Below are positions 15,481 through 24,359 of a stretch of 64,000 nucleotides of DNA, in pieces. A program made the translations under genes and the position numbers. Below the pieces are notes generated by a model, which did not search any database, was not told where the DNA came from, and saw only the letters and a program-made list of their open reading frames with translations. Where the stretch lies: NCBI RefSeq assembly GCF_030816615.1, contig NZ_JAUSYD010000001.1, positions 1,364,001 to 1,428,000 of the forward strand, read 5' to 3'. Source of the DNA: Streptomyces sp. B1I3 (lineage in GTDB: Bacteria; Actinomycetota; Actinomycetes; Streptomycetales; Streptomycetaceae). Numbering within the stretch: the stretch's first letter is position 1; each line of letters opens with the position of its first letter.

Positions 15481-16349
15481 AGGTCTCCCAGCAACTTCTC
15501 GATGAAATTAAGTGTCTCTCGCGGAGTGAGAGCCTGACTCCGGATGATTCCATAGCGCGCTGCGGCCAGCCTGGTCTCGTCCCGGTCCGTAAGCAGGTTG
15601 CTGCGCCCTTGGACCTCCATGTACACGAATTGTTCCCCGCCCTTGCGTGTGATCACGGTGTACGGCCCGTCCACGCCCGCGTTGTCCTCGCGGTCCATGG
15701 GCATCAACTGCAACTCCACGTTGCGCATGGCGCCGAAGAGAAGCAGCTGCTCAAGCTGCCCGCCCATCGCGGACTTGCCACCGAGGCGTTTACAAAGAGC
15801 GCCTTCCTCCACCACGAAGCTCAGCAAGGGAGCCGGCCAACGGCTGAAGATGTCCTGCCTCGCGATGCGGGCACCAACTCGCAGCTCAATCGTCTCCTCA
15901 TCAAGGAGCGGGCGCCGCATGGCCAGAACAGCGCGCATGTACTCCTCGGTCTGGAGCAGCCCATTGACGATGTGGGTGTCGTAGGCGCACAGCTCAACGG
16001 CCTCAGCCTCCAGGCGCGCCATGTCCCGGAAGAACGCCGGGTACTGCGACCGCGCCAGCTCCTCCTTCAACGCCACCAGCAGACCACCGGCCTCCAGCAC
16101 CCGGTCCGCCTTGTCGACGAACTCCGGCTGCGGGATGCGTCGCCCCTGCTCGAAGGAGGCCACCGACTGGGCCGCGTACCCCACCCGCTTCCCGAACTCC
16201 ACCCGGTCCAGCCCCGCCCGCACCCGCAGCAGCTTCAACTGCCGCCCGAACACGACCGCCACCCCGTTCTCCGACTTGCCCTCGGGCTGGTTGCCGGACG
16301 AGGGCTCCGCCCCTTCCCCCGCATCCACGCCCGCCTCGTCCTGCGTCAT
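15477..16349 (-). CDS. XRE-family regulator with DUF5753 domain
   Basis: A 290-residue regulator. After a 28-residue acidic, Gly/Ser-rich leader comes a Cro/CI helix-turn-helix (FGRQLKLLRVRAGLDRVEFGKRVGYAAQSVASFEQGRRIPQ is its span, about 34-75), then a DUF5753 domain with MARLEAEAVELCAYDTHIVNGLLQTEEY and RVGARIARQDIF. The family pairs with DUF397 proteins, as here with a 4-bp overlap. The ATG at 16349 is the first plausible start; the frame is open further but without family similarity. Several codons near the C-terminus are AT-rich (ACA, CTT, AAT), unlike neighbours. No HATPase partner is adjacent; one lies at 19106. Confidence 0.88.
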   Translation of the reverse strand: MTQDEAGVDAGEGAEPSSGNQPEGKSENGVAVVFGRQLKLLRVRAGLDRVEFGKRVGYAAQSVASFEQGRRIPQPEFVDKADRVLEAGGLLVALKEELARSQYPAFFRDMARLEAEAVELCAYDTHIVNGLLQTEEYMRAVLAMRRPLLDEETIELRVGARIARQDIFSRWPAPLLSFVVEEGALCKRLGGKSAMGGQLEQLLLFGAMRNVELQLMPMDREDNAGVDGPYTVITRKGGEQFVYMEVQGRSNLLTDRDETRLAAARYGIIRSQALTPRETLNFIEKLLGDL

Positions 16350-16585
16350 CGCCACCGCCTGTCCCACGTACGTACACACCTCGGCCCATCGCGTACAACC
16401 AGCCCGCGAAGGAGGCTTTTCAAGCTGACGCCTGTACCGGCGGTGCCCGCCCGTAAGGCAGCGCCCGCCCCGGTTCGTCCCACTCCGGCACCGTAACGAG
16501 CCATTCGTGCACGCGCACACCTTCCCACCCCGTTCCATCGAAGGAGTGGTCCGGCGCCCGGGACTCGGCGCTCGGAACTCGGGGC

Positions 16586-17027
16586 TCAGGCGCCGAGCTT
16601 CGAGCGTCGAAATCGGAGCGTGCACTCATCGGGGGCGGCCTCGGGGGCCGTGAGCCAGATCATGAGGGCCGCAAAGGCGACGGTGCCGAGGTAGATGTAG
16701 GCGCGCTTCTCGTAGCGGGTGGCGACGGCGCGGAAGCCTTTGAGACGGTTTATGGTGCGCTCGACGATGTTGCGTTTCTTGTAGCGCTCGCTGTCGAAAC
16801 CGGTGGGCCTTACGAACATCGGTTATTGCGGTGTCTCCGCTGGTCGAGACGTGGCAGGGATGGTGTGCCGGATGCCGCTTCGTCGCACGTAGCGCCGGTT
16901 CCTTCGGGACGTGTAGGCCCACCGAGACCTGTGCTAGCACCCACTCGAGCTGGGGTCCGTCTCCGTAGTGCGTCCGATCTGGAAGTATCGGCTTGGTCCC
17001 CGCCCACTGCGCGTCAGTCAACGGCAC
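16586..17027 (-). pseudogene. Decayed IS5-type transposase
   Basis: Two ends of one transposase lie in different frames. The start (GTG at 17027) reads VPLTDAQWAGTKPILPDR, the typical opening of IS5-family transposases, and decays after about 45 residues. The end, 16586-16819, reads RYKKRNIVERTINRLKGFRAV and YIYLGTVAFAALMIWL, the conserved C-terminus. Most of the catalytic middle (about 150 residues, including two of the DDE residues) is missing. No flanking inverted repeats or target duplication are evident. It is an old, immobile remnant between two small-gene units. Confidence 0.8.
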
Positions 17028-17058
17028 GCCTAGACAAGAGACGGTCGAGAGGGAGCGG

Positions 17059-17361
17059 CTATGCGCTGCCGGTGCGGTCGGCCTTGCCGGCAGCGGTCCA
17101 CCAGACAATCACTCGGGCGGCCATCGTTTCAGGACGCAGGCCGAGAGTGCCGAGAGTATCGAGTCCGAAGTGATCTTCCAGCTCGTGCCGTAGAAACTCA
17201 CCGATCCCCGTCTGGTCGGCGCCTACACGGAGCTGCTGAAGCAAGGGGGCGAGCATGCAGTCGTACTCGTCCTGCACGTCGTCGGCCACGCCGATCGGAT
17301 CCCACTCATTGAGCAGATGCCGCAGGCCGTTCTCGACGGATGGGGTCCATGACTGCATCAC
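17059..17361 (-). CDS. Small acidic protein, DUF1871-like
   Basis: A 100-residue soluble protein. The segment LNEWDPIGVADDVQDEYDC followed by a short helical region and IGEFLRHELEDHFGLD has the layout of DUF1871-type proteins, which have no known activity and are often found near immunity or toxin loci. The ATG at 17361 or the next codon may start it; no strong ribosome site is visible. The transposase remnant begins 31 bp after its stop. Family assignment is tentative. Confidence 0.5.
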   Translation of the reverse strand: MMQSWTPSVENGLRHLLNEWDPIGVADDVQDEYDCMLAPLLQQLRVGADQTGIGEFLRHELEDHFGLDTLGTLGLRPETMAARVIVWWTAAGKADRTGSA

Positions 17362-17466
17362 CCCAGACTGCGACCAGAAACAGGCGCCGAACCCCCTCTT
17401 GGCCCAATCGAAACGGCCTGACTCCCGGGGCTCAGGAGCGCAGCCGTCGAGACAACCGCAGGCACT

Positions 17467-17847
17467 TCAGAGGCCGTCCAGCTCGGCTGTTAGGTCCGCG
17501 TCGCGCATACCGGGGAAGGCGTAGCCATCGGTCTCGTCCCACGGGACGTCGAGGTCATCCATGTGCACGCGCCACTCCGCTCCTGGCAGGGCTCGGCGCA
17601 ACTCCGTCACCGAGTCCAGCACATGGGCGAGCACCGGCAGTACCCGGCCGGAATCGAGCGGCAGCTTGGTGGACCCGGCCACGATCTCGTCCGGTCGGCT
17701 GGCGTCGTTGTCGTACAGGTACAGACTCTCCTGGTCCTCATAGGGGAAGGACGCCATACGGGCGGCGACGATGCGTTCGACAGCCGCCGCCTCGGTATCC
17801 GTCGGTGGCGTCGCCCGGCTCGCGCAGTAGTAGAGAGAAACACTCAT
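17467..17847 (-). CDS. Conserved hypothetical protein
   Basis: A 126-residue soluble protein with no recognised domain. It has a mixed alpha/beta look (MSVSLYYCASRATPPTDTEAAAVERIV), an acidic core (FPYEDQESLYLYDND) and several Trp/Asp pairs (WRVHMDDLDVPWDETDGYAFPG). The ATG at 17847 is preceded in transcription by GGTACG rather than a ribosome site; the longer frame to 18105 overlaps the AraC gene on the other strand and was rejected. It is divergent from that AraC gene, 147 bp apart. Confidence 0.55.
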   Translation of the reverse strand: MSVSLYYCASRATPPTDTEAAAVERIVAARMASFPYEDQESLYLYDNDASRPDEIVAGSTKLPLDSGRVLPVLAHVLDSVTELRRALPGAEWRVHMDDLDVPWDETDGYAFPGMRDADLTAELDGL

Positions 17848-17994
17848 GCCCGGAGCGTACTGAGTAGGTACGACAGAGCCGTCGGGCATCGCTCCCGGCC
17901 GGCTCCCGGTCCGCCGGGCCCGTGCGGCTGCCCTGCCCTTCGGCGGCCGAGTCGGCGCCGTCGGGGGGGCGGAGCCCTGTGATGGGATGGTGCC

Positions 17995-18387
17995 GTGAGC
18001 CGCACCGTGGAAGAGACGAACCGCCGCATGCTCCGGGCACGGGACGCGATGGACCGTGCGTACGCGCAGCCGCTGGATGTGCCGGCACTGGCCAGGATCG
18101 CCCATGTGTCACCGGCACACTTCGCCCGTACCTTCAGGGCCACCTTCGGAGAGACGCCGCACCGCTACCTGCAGCGCCGCCGTGTCGAGCGTGCGATGTT
18201 CCTGCTGCGCGAGAGCGACCACAGCATCACGGACATCTGTTACGAGGTCGGCTTCGGCAGCACCGGCACCTTCAGCCGCACGTTCAGCGACATCGTCGGC
18301 CGGTCACCGAGGACGTACCGCAAGGAGGCGGCGGCCGTGAACGTACCCACATGCTTCACGAAGGCGTGGACGAGGCCGAACGCCTGA
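17995..18387 (+). CDS. AraC-family regulator, DNA-binding domain only
   Basis: A 130-residue protein that is almost entirely the AraC double helix-turn-helix (LDVPALARIAHVSPAHFARTFRATFGETPHRYL, then ITDICYEVGFGSTGTFSRTF, each a recognisable half). The usual N-terminal ligand domain is absent. The GTG at 17995 follows a G-rich stretch with GGAG 20 bp upstream. A VOC/glyoxalase-like gene follows 85 bp later on the same strand, and AraC plus VOC gene pairs of this kind are common in Streptomyces, so it likely controls that gene. Confidence 0.82.
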   Translation: MSRTVEETNRRMLRARDAMDRAYAQPLDVPALARIAHVSPAHFARTFRATFGETPHRYLQRRRVERAMFLLRESDHSITDICYEVGFGSTGTFSRTFSDIVGRSPRTYRKEAAAVNVPTCFTKAWTRPNA

Positions 18388-18472
18388 ACGCAGGTGCGGG
18401 CCGTCCACCCCGCCGGCCGGCTGAGCAGTTTCGGATAAGTTTTCGCCGGGCCCGCCGACTAGCGTGAAGAAC

Positions 18473-18883
18473 ATGTTCAACGCAATCACGCACTCACAGA
18501 TCTTCGTCCTCGACCAGGACGAGGCCCTCGACTTCTACGTCGGCAAGCTCGGCATGGAGGTCAACGCCGACGTCGACATGGGCTTCATGCGCTGGCTCAC
18601 GGTCAGCGTCCCCGGCCATCCCGACCGCCAGGTCCTGCTGGAGAAGCCGGGCCCTCCGGCGATGTCCGAGGAGACGGCCGAGCAGGTCCGCGAGCTGCTG
18701 ACGAAGGGTGCGCTGGGCAGCGCACTCATCCTCACCACGGACGACTGCCGCAAGACGTACGAGACGCTGCTGGCCCGGGGCGTGGAGTTCACCGATGAGC
18801 CGACGGAGCGCCCGTACGGGATCGACTGCGGGCTGCGGGACCCCTTCGGCAACAACCTCCGCTTCACCCAGCTGAAGGGCTGA
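18473..18883 (+). CDS. VOC-family (glyoxalase/bleomycin resistance-like) protein
   Basis: A 136-residue protein of two beta-alpha-beta-beta-beta modules. It opens with MFNAITHSQIFVLDQDEALD, contains DFYVGKLGMEVNADV, and ends with YGIDCGLRDPFGNNLRFTQ, where the Glu/Asp-Pro-Gly-Asn signature marks the VOC fold. His near the start and an acidic residue near the end could bind metal. Substrate unknown; possible roles are detoxification or drug sequestration. The ATG at 18473 is preferred (GAAG 5 bp upstream) over a GTG at 18464 that has no ribosome site. Preceded by its likely AraC regulator. Confidence 0.82.
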   Translation: MFNAITHSQIFVLDQDEALDFYVGKLGMEVNADVDMGFMRWLTVSVPGHPDRQVLLEKPGPPAMSEETAEQVRELLTKGALGSALILTTDDCRKTYETLLARGVEFTDEPTERPYGIDCGLRDPFGNNLRFTQLKG

Positions 18884-19105
18884 GAAGCGGAGGGCGGGGG
18901 TCGGGAGCGTCCGGGTCGCGTGGCGGTCACGCCACCGGCGCCGGTCGCGTCCGCCCCCCGCCACCCGCCGCCGGTCGCCTCCGCCCCCGGCAGTCCGCCA
19001 GCACCTGCCCTCCCTGCGTACAGGCCCCGCCCCACCACGTACAGCCACACCGCGACAGCGCGTCACACCTGGTGGCAGTCAGCCACAACGCCCAACGTCG
19101 AGGGC

Positions 19106-19573
19106 ATGACCAGCAAGCAGCCACTCCTGCCCGTGCGCCCTGTCCGCGCCGCCCGCGCCCGTTTCCCCTGGCACCACTTCACGATGCGCTTCAGCTCCAC
19201 CCCGCGCGGCGCCCGCCTCGCCCGCCGGCTGGCCGGCGAACGCCTCGATGCCTGGGGCGTCCCGTACGGAAGCGACGCACACCACGCACTGACGCTGACC
19301 GTCGCCGAGTTGAGTGCGAACGCGGTGCGGCACGGCCACGTGTCCGGCCGGGACTTCCGCCTCCGGCTCACGGCCGAAGGATCGGCGATCCGTATCGAGG
19401 TCACCGACACCCGAGGCGAACGCCTCCCCGCCCTACCCGTAGCAGCCACAGCGCTTCAGGACGGTGGCCGCGGCCTGCTCCTGGTCGCCGCCCTCGCCGA
19501 CCGATGGGGCTGGTACCCGTGCCCGGACGGCCCCGGCAAGACGGTGTGGGCGGTCCTTGAGGTCTCCCCGTGA
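19106..19573 (+). CDS. ATP-binding regulatory protein (anti-sigma-like HATPase)
   Basis: A 155-residue GHKL ATPase of the RsbW/SpoIIAB type. The N-box is AELSANAVRHG, the G1 region is VTDTRGE, and the G2 region is GGRGLLLVAALADRWG. There is no kinase dimerisation domain or sensor, so it is a stand-alone serine kinase or anti-sigma factor of the large Streptomyces family. Such genes often accompany XRE/DUF397 pairs; the pair here is 2.7 kb away and separated by other units. The ATG at 19106 sits close behind GAGGG; a GTG at 19074 is an alternative. The 228-bp gap after it, up to 19801, shows no clear gene. Confidence 0.82.
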   Translation: MTSKQPLLPVRPVRAARARFPWHHFTMRFSSTPRGARLARRLAGERLDAWGVPYGSDAHHALTLTVAELSANAVRHGHVSGRDFRLRLTAEGSAIRIEVTDTRGERLPALPVAATALQDGGRGLLLVAALADRWGWYPCPDGPGKTVWAVLEVSP

Positions 19574-19801
19574 TCCGTGATCCGTGCTGTGCCCATCGGG
19601 TCGACAGCGTGCTCCTGTGAAGCACACGGCACTCCGGCCCAGGCGGGGCGGGGGGCAGGGGGCCCGGATGGAAGAGCCCCTCTTCATGCGGCCCTGCGGA
19701 GACGGTGGCGAACGCAGCGATCACCGCGACGAGCAACTGGAGAGTCTCGCGACCGGTGGGGAAGGGCACGGGAACCACACAGCGACCGCCCAAAGGGCCG
19801 A

Positions 19802-20485
19802 TCAGTAGTCGAGGCTCGGATACCAGTCGTCGCGGCCCTGCGGGGTCAGGTCGAGAAGGTGCCACACCGGGGTCAACAGATCGATGCCGCGCTGGTCGAT
19901 GTCGTCGGCCATACGCGGGTGCGTGGAGTAGAAGTGGCGGACCGTGCCGTCGTCGTCGCGGGTGAAGACGGAGACCGTGGAGTCCTGTGCACCGTCCTCG
20001 TCCTCGCTTCCCAGGTCGTACTTGAACGTGCTGTCACCGCAGCTCAGCAGCCTCAGCCGGTGCCAGCCGCGGTTTCGGGCATGTCGCCGCAGGTCGGGCG
20101 GGTCGGCGGCGGCGGCGATGACGAAGTCGGCGTTGCGGGCGATGTGTGGGGCGATGCCGTCGTAGCCGTCGGTCCACAGGGTGCACATCGGGCAGGGCTC
20201 GGTCTGCAGCTTGCCGTACATGAGGTGGTAGACGATCAGCGGGCGGCCGGGGGCGGTGAACAGCTCACTCAGTGCGACCTCGCGGACCGGTGAGTCGCCG
20301 GCGTCGAGGTCGGCAGGACCCTCGAGAAAGACGTAGTCGTCGACAGGCGGCCCCTGCGGCAGCGCCCGCCGCTGGGCGGCGACCTTCTCACGGTGGCGCA
20401 TGAGGTCGATCTCGGCGAGGCGCAGGTCTTCGCGCGCGGCGAGGTAGTCAGCTGATTGCCCGGCCGGCCTGGTGTACCCCGACAT
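19802..20485 (-). CDS. DUF899-family thioredoxin-like protein
   Basis: A 227-residue soluble protein of the DUF899 family. Its parts are a helical start (YLAAREDLRLAEIDLMRHREKVAAQRRALP covers the conserved opening), PVDDYVFLEGP, then a thioredoxin-like core with YHLMYGKLQTEPCPMCTLW, where CPMC occupies the place of the thioredoxin CxxC, and VFTRDDDGTVRHFYST near the end. Reaction unknown; a redox role is inferred from the CxxC. A perfect AGGAGG lies 6 bp before the ATG at 20485, giving a confident start. Confidence 0.85.
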   Translation of the reverse strand: MSGYTRPAGQSADYLAAREDLRLAEIDLMRHREKVAAQRRALPQGPPVDDYVFLEGPADLDAGDSPVREVALSELFTAPGRPLIVYHLMYGKLQTEPCPMCTLWTDGYDGIAPHIARNADFVIAAAADPPDLRRHARNRGWHRLRLLSCGDSTFKYDLGSEDEDGAQDSTVSVFTRDDDGTVRHFYSTHPRMADDIDQRGIDLLTPVWHLLDLTPQGRDDWYPSLDY

Positions 20486-20750
20486 ATCGTCCTCCTGGGG
20501 TGGCTGTCCTCCCGGTGCCCGGTCCGGCTTCCGCACCCGCGTACCGGATCTGACCATCAACGTTACGGCCGCTCCGGACTCGCCGACAGTCGGACTCGAG
20601 CCGGCCGGTCGGTGTGCGGATCCCGGATCGGGTCGGCCGCGTATGAGGCTCCAGGGCTGGGCGCGTGCTCCTGGGAATACCACGCCGAGATCACCGGGGC
20701 GGCGGCTGGGCGAGCCCGCCCGCCCTGCCCCCGTCTGCCGGGATCGCCCT

Positions 20751-21181
20751 ATGGCTGAGCACGACACCGACCGCGGCTACCTGCTGGACAACAGACAGTC
20801 GGAGGCGGGGGTCCGCTTCAGTGCCCTCTCCGAGTTGTTCGACCCGGTGACGTTCCGGCACGTCGACCGGCTGGGGATCGGTCCGGGCATGCGGTGCTGG
20901 GAGGTCGGCGCCGGCGGCCCCTCGGTGCCCCTCGGGCTGGCCGAGCGAGTCGCCCCGGAGGGCAGGGTGATCGCCACCGACATCGACGTGTCCTGGACCC
21001 GGGGCGTGGCCGGGGGCGTGATCGAGGTGCTGACCCACGACGTCGCGGCCGACCCGCCGCCGCCCGGCAGCTTCCGATCGCCACGGACGAGGAGATCGAC
21101 CGCCATCTGGCGAACGTCGCCACCGGACGACTCGACCTGGCCACCGCCCCGATGATCTCCGCGTGGGGACGCCGCCCCTAG
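20751..21181 (+). pseudogene. SAM methyltransferase with internal deletion
   Basis: The reading frame from the ATG at 20751 encodes a normal methyltransferase start (YLLDNRQSEAGVRFSALSELFD, CWEVGAGGPSVPLGLAERV, VIATDIDVSW), then breaks off after LTHDVAADPPPPG near 21065. The expected C-terminus, ATGRLDLATAPMISAWGRRP, follows immediately in another frame and ends at 21181. Only about 143 residues remain against 260-290 in relatives, so roughly 120 codons are lost and the frame is shifted. A second, intact methyltransferase gene follows. Confidence 0.75.
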
Positions 21182-21287
21182 GGCTCGTCCGGCGACTCAT
21201 GGGCCGAGCCAGGGCCGGACCGGGCGAGGGCCGGCCAGTGCCCCAATCGTGTTGACCGCCCCCGGCAGGCAGTGCTGGAGTCGGCAC

Positions 21288-22028
21288 GTGGACAGCATCC
21301 CCGCCAACCGGCGGCTCTGGAACCGGATCAGCAGCGCCTACCAGCACAAGCACGACCCGCACATCGGCGCCACACCCCGGCTGTGGGGCATGTACTCCAT
21401 CCCCGACGCGCACCTGCACGCCCTGGGCGACGTCACCGGCAAACGCGTCCTCGAACTCGGCTGCGGCGCCGGCCAGTGGTCCGGGGCGCTCGCCGCCGAG
21501 GGCGCCACCGTGGTCGGTCTCGACCTGTCCGAAGCCCAACTCGCCGCAGCGGCCCGCGCGATGGGTGCGGCCCGCTACGCGTTGGTGCAAGGCGCCGCCG
21601 AACAACTCCCCTTCGCCGCCAACAGCTTCGACCTGGTGTTCTGCGACTTCGGCGGGCTCAGCTGGGCGCCCCCGCACCTGGCCGTCCCGCAGGCCGCACG
21701 CGTCTTGGGCCGAGGCGGGCGCCTGGTGTTCAACGTCGCCAGCCCATGGTTCGAAGTTTGCTACGACGAAGCCGCCGGCCGCGTGACCACGACGCTGCAG
21801 CAGGACTACTTCGGGCTGAACACCATCGCCGAAGACGACGGCGCGACCAGCTACCAACTCACCTACGGCGACTGGGTCAAGGTCCTGCGCGGCGCAGGTC
21901 TCGTCATCGACGACCTCATCGAGCCGCGGCCCGAACTCGGAACACCCAACGGCTACAACGAAACCGACCCACCCGACTGGGCACGCCGCTGGCCGGCGGA
22001 ACTGCTCTGGGTGACCCACAAGCCGTAA
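21288..22028 (+). CDS. Class I SAM-dependent methyltransferase
   Basis: A 246-residue cytoplasmic methyltransferase. Motif I is VLELGCGAGQWSGALA, the acidic end of beta-2 is VVGLDLSEAQL, and FDLVFCDFGGLSWAP, VLGRGGRLVFNVASP and the late LLWVTHK complete the class I fold (Methyltransf_11 type). The substrate is unknown. The GTG at 21288 begins VDSIPANRRLWN, the usual opening of these proteins, with GGAG about 11 bp upstream; an in-frame ATG at 21249 is less likely. The gene is just downstream of a truncated methyltransferase of a different subfamily, not a copy of it. Confidence 0.82.
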   Translation: MDSIPANRRLWNRISSAYQHKHDPHIGATPRLWGMYSIPDAHLHALGDVTGKRVLELGCGAGQWSGALAAEGATVVGLDLSEAQLAAAARAMGAARYALVQGAAEQLPFAANSFDLVFCDFGGLSWAPPHLAVPQAARVLGRGGRLVFNVASPWFEVCYDEAAGRVTTTLQQDYFGLNTIAEDDGATSYQLTYGDWVKVLRGAGLVIDDLIEPRPELGTPNGYNETDPPDWARRWPAELLWVTHKP

Positions 22029-22103
22029 GTTCCGCCGCGCCGAGACGTGAAGGCATCCCCTCGCCGAGCAGGCCTGGTAGGGCTTTGTCAGGTGGTGTCG
22101 TAG

Positions 22104-22161
22104 GGCTGCCATGGGGTGGGTGTCGGCAGGTGGGGCAGGTGAGCTGCCCTCCATGGCAGCC
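22104..22161. repeat. Inverted repeat GGCTGCCATGG with long loop
   Basis: GGCTGCCATGG (22104-22114) and its exact complement (22151-22161) flank a 36-bp G-rich loop, 76 bp after the methyltransferase stop. It may act as a terminator or be the relic of a mobile element end. Confidence 0.45.
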
Positions 22162-22248
22162 GGGAACGCCTGTGCACCGGGCTGTCACACCGGTGCCATA
22201 CGATGCGCACATTCGCTCGTAAGATCTCCGTTTGAGGATGCACACGTC

Positions 22249-23139
22249 ATGTCTATCGGTGTCACGCCCCGTTCCCTGGGCCGTATATCTGTTCTCGTCG
22301 CCTTGCTCGTGGTCGGTACGACGGGATGTTCCGGTGTCGCCGACGTCGTCGACGGGGCCAAGGACGGGGCCAAGAAGGTGGCTCGTCAGCGCTCGGTCTT
22401 CTCGCTCGCGACCGGTGACTGCTACAACCCGAACAGCGCGCCGACCGATCAGGCCGGACAGGAGGAAGCCGCCATCGAGATCGTGCCCTGTGAAGAAGCG
22501 CACCAGGGCCAGGTGGTCGGCGAGTTCTCGATCGACGAGAAGACTTTCCCGGGGGACGACGCCATTTCGGTGATCGCCGACGAGCGCTGCCCCGTCGAGG
22601 CGCAGAAGTTCGCCCCGGACACCTGGGCTCTGCCCAAGGGAGTCTCCGTCTTCTACTACCACCCGACCAAGGAGAGCTGGGCGACGGGTGATCGCGGCGT
22701 GAGCTGCGCGTACACCAAGGATGCGGGCACGATCTCCGGCTCCTTGAAGAGCGCGCCCCTGAGCGCCGACCAGACCGCGTACCTGAAGGGTTCCAACGCC
22801 GTCTACGACGCCTTCTGGACGAACCAGCCCGAGGGTCAGGTCGAGGACGACCTCCCTGGCTACAAGAAGCAGGCCGAGGCCGTTGCCGCAGCTCTCGACG
22901 CCCACCTCGCCACGCTGAACGGCTTCCAGCAGCCGGAGACCGTCAAGCTCCGTAAGCAGCTGGAGAAGGCGGCGGGCGGGTGGAAGAAGGCCGCTTCCGC
23001 CGGTGACACGGACACCTTCTACATCGCCTACGACATGGCGTTCACCGGCATCGACCCCAACAAGACGGTCGCCGCCCGCAAGGAACTGGCCCTGGCCACG
23101 ACCGTCCCTGCCGACGAAGCCGACGTCTGGGCCGGCTGA
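22249..23139 (+). CDS. Septum-formation-domain lipoprotein
   Basis: A 296-residue lipoprotein. The signal peptide ends in VVGTTGC, a lipobox-like sequence with the lipid-bearing Cys near residue 27. A septum-formation domain (PF13845 type) follows: FSLATGDCYNPNSAP, IEIVPCEEAHQGQVVGEFSI and CPVEAQKFAPDTW, with paired Cys. The C-terminal 110 residues are a Lys/Ala-rich helical region that could reach into the wall. Domain relatives occur in actinobacterial envelope proteins; the exact role is unknown. GAGGATG precedes the ATG at 22249. It stands alone, with no operon partner. Confidence 0.75.
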   Translation: MSIGVTPRSLGRISVLVALLVVGTTGCSGVADVVDGAKDGAKKVARQRSVFSLATGDCYNPNSAPTDQAGQEEAAIEIVPCEEAHQGQVVGEFSIDEKTFPGDDAISVIADERCPVEAQKFAPDTWALPKGVSVFYYHPTKESWATGDRGVSCAYTKDAGTISGSLKSAPLSADQTAYLKGSNAVYDAFWTNQPEGQVEDDLPGYKKQAEAVAAALDAHLATLNGFQQPETVKLRKQLEKAAGGWKKAASAGDTDTFYIAYDMAFTGIDPNKTVAARKELALATTVPADEADVWAG

Positions 23140-23380
23140 TCTCCTCCACGCCGCCGTACGGGAGCCAGGTCCGCGACTGATCGCGCCCCGTACGGCAGCG
23201 TGACCATCAGGAGGCGGTCGAGCGGGCCGCCCGCGTGACACTCGCACTCCTTCCGCTTCCCACTCTCCGTGACCACCACCCTCACCCGACCCACCAGCTT
23301 GTGAAGGTTCGCCCCCGCATGGTCGGGTTTCCTGCTCAACTCTTGCGAGCGCTTCTTACGCGACGGTAACTACATGCAGC

Positions 23381-24022
23381 ATGAACTTCTTCAGCCGCAA
23401 CTCCTCACCCCGGCGGACGGAACTGTCTGCCGCTCCGGCGGCCACCGGCACTGCTGTCCTGCCGGATCCGGACCTGAGGGCTCTCACGGGGGAGTGGATG
23501 ATCGACCCTGCGCACAGCAGGATCGGGTTCTCCGTGCGGCACGCGATGGTGACGACGGTGCGCGGCTGCTTCCTGGAGTACGACAGCCGCCTCTACTTCG
23601 ACGGGCGCGACCCGGCCCTTTCTACGGCCGAGATCAGGCTGTCCACCGCCAGCGTCGACACAGGGGTGGAGCAGCGCGACGCGCACCTGGTCGGCCGTGA
23701 TTTCCTGGACGCCGCCCGGTATCCGCAGATGGTCTTCACGAGCACCGGTGTGGAACTCGTCGGCAAGGACGTCTACCGCATGACCGGCGACCTCACCATC
23801 AGGGGCGTCACCCGCCCCGTGATCCTGGAGCTCACCTACATCGGTTATGTCACCGACCCGTTCGGCTACGAGCGCGTCGGCTTCGACGGCACCACCACCA
23901 TCAACCGCTCCGACTGGGGCCTGACCTACAACGCCAGGCTGGCCGAGGGCGGGGCCATGGTGAGTGAGAAGCTCCGCCTGCAGTTCGACATCGCGGCCAT
24001 CCGTACGCCCTTCACCGGCTGA
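23381..24022 (+). CDS. YceI-family lipid-binding protein
   Basis: A 213-residue protein with a complete YceI beta-barrel: LTGEWMIDPAHSRIGFSVRHAMVTTVRG, STASVDTGVEQRDAHLVGRDFLDAARYPQMVF and TGDLTIRGVTRPVILEL (each a continuous conserved block, about residues 35-62, 88-120 and 133-150). YceI proteins bind polyisoprenoid or fatty-acid-like ligands. There is no signal peptide, so the Streptomyces form is probably cytoplasmic. Extra residues 1-30 are Ser/Ala-rich. No ribosome site precedes the ATG at 23381, but the family alignment supports a start near here. Confidence 0.87.
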   Translation: MNFFSRNSSPRRTELSAAPAATGTAVLPDPDLRALTGEWMIDPAHSRIGFSVRHAMVTTVRGCFLEYDSRLYFDGRDPALSTAEIRLSTASVDTGVEQRDAHLVGRDFLDAARYPQMVFTSTGVELVGKDVYRMTGDLTIRGVTRPVILELTYIGYVTDPFGYERVGFDGTTTINRSDWGLTYNARLAEGGAMVSEKLRLQFDIAAIRTPFTG

Positions 24023-24359
24023 CGAAGCGTTGAGGTAGAACCCGGAACACCCACCGGCGTACGCGCCATCCCCGACGGGTGACCTGGCAGGTCGTCATTG
24101 ACCGCGTATGCGTTCCACCGGCACAGGGCCCGGGTGAGGAGCAGGATGCCCGTGTGGCGAGGGACGCGGGCCACAGAGGAGTCGGTGATCCGGTGACCCC
24201 GCGCCGGTCCGACGTGACGTCGTGCACCGGGAGTTCGGGCGGCGGTGGGCACGGGCGGGCAACAGACCGACCTGGCGGTCGGAGCCGGCATCCTGGGAGA
24301 CTGGTCCCGGTCAGGGCCCGGGCCGGGCCGGGCTCGGAAACATCGAGGAGAGCGCAGCC
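24023..24359. other. 337-bp gap without a recognisable gene
   Basis: Open frames in this stretch are Arg/Gly/Pro-rich, lack ribosome sites and do not resemble known families. It ends with CATCGAGGAG, the ribosome site of the next small gene. Confidence 0.5.

Noticed and set aside
16420..16629. 69-codon minus-strand frame (WLVTVPEWDEPGRALPYG region)
   Set aside because: Protein-like in places but starts inside the transposase remnant, without a ribosome site or known relative. It may be a small gene upstream of the XRE regulator; not enough evidence.
19401..19801. Minus-strand small membrane-like frame (TLQLLVAVIAAFATV segment)
   Set aside because: One plausible helix, but it overlaps the ATPase gene in antisense and has no ribosome site.
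22029..22248. Possible IS end near the inverted repeat at 22104-22161
   Set aside because: Only one repeat pair with a short loop, no transposase and no target duplication; a terminator is equally likely.
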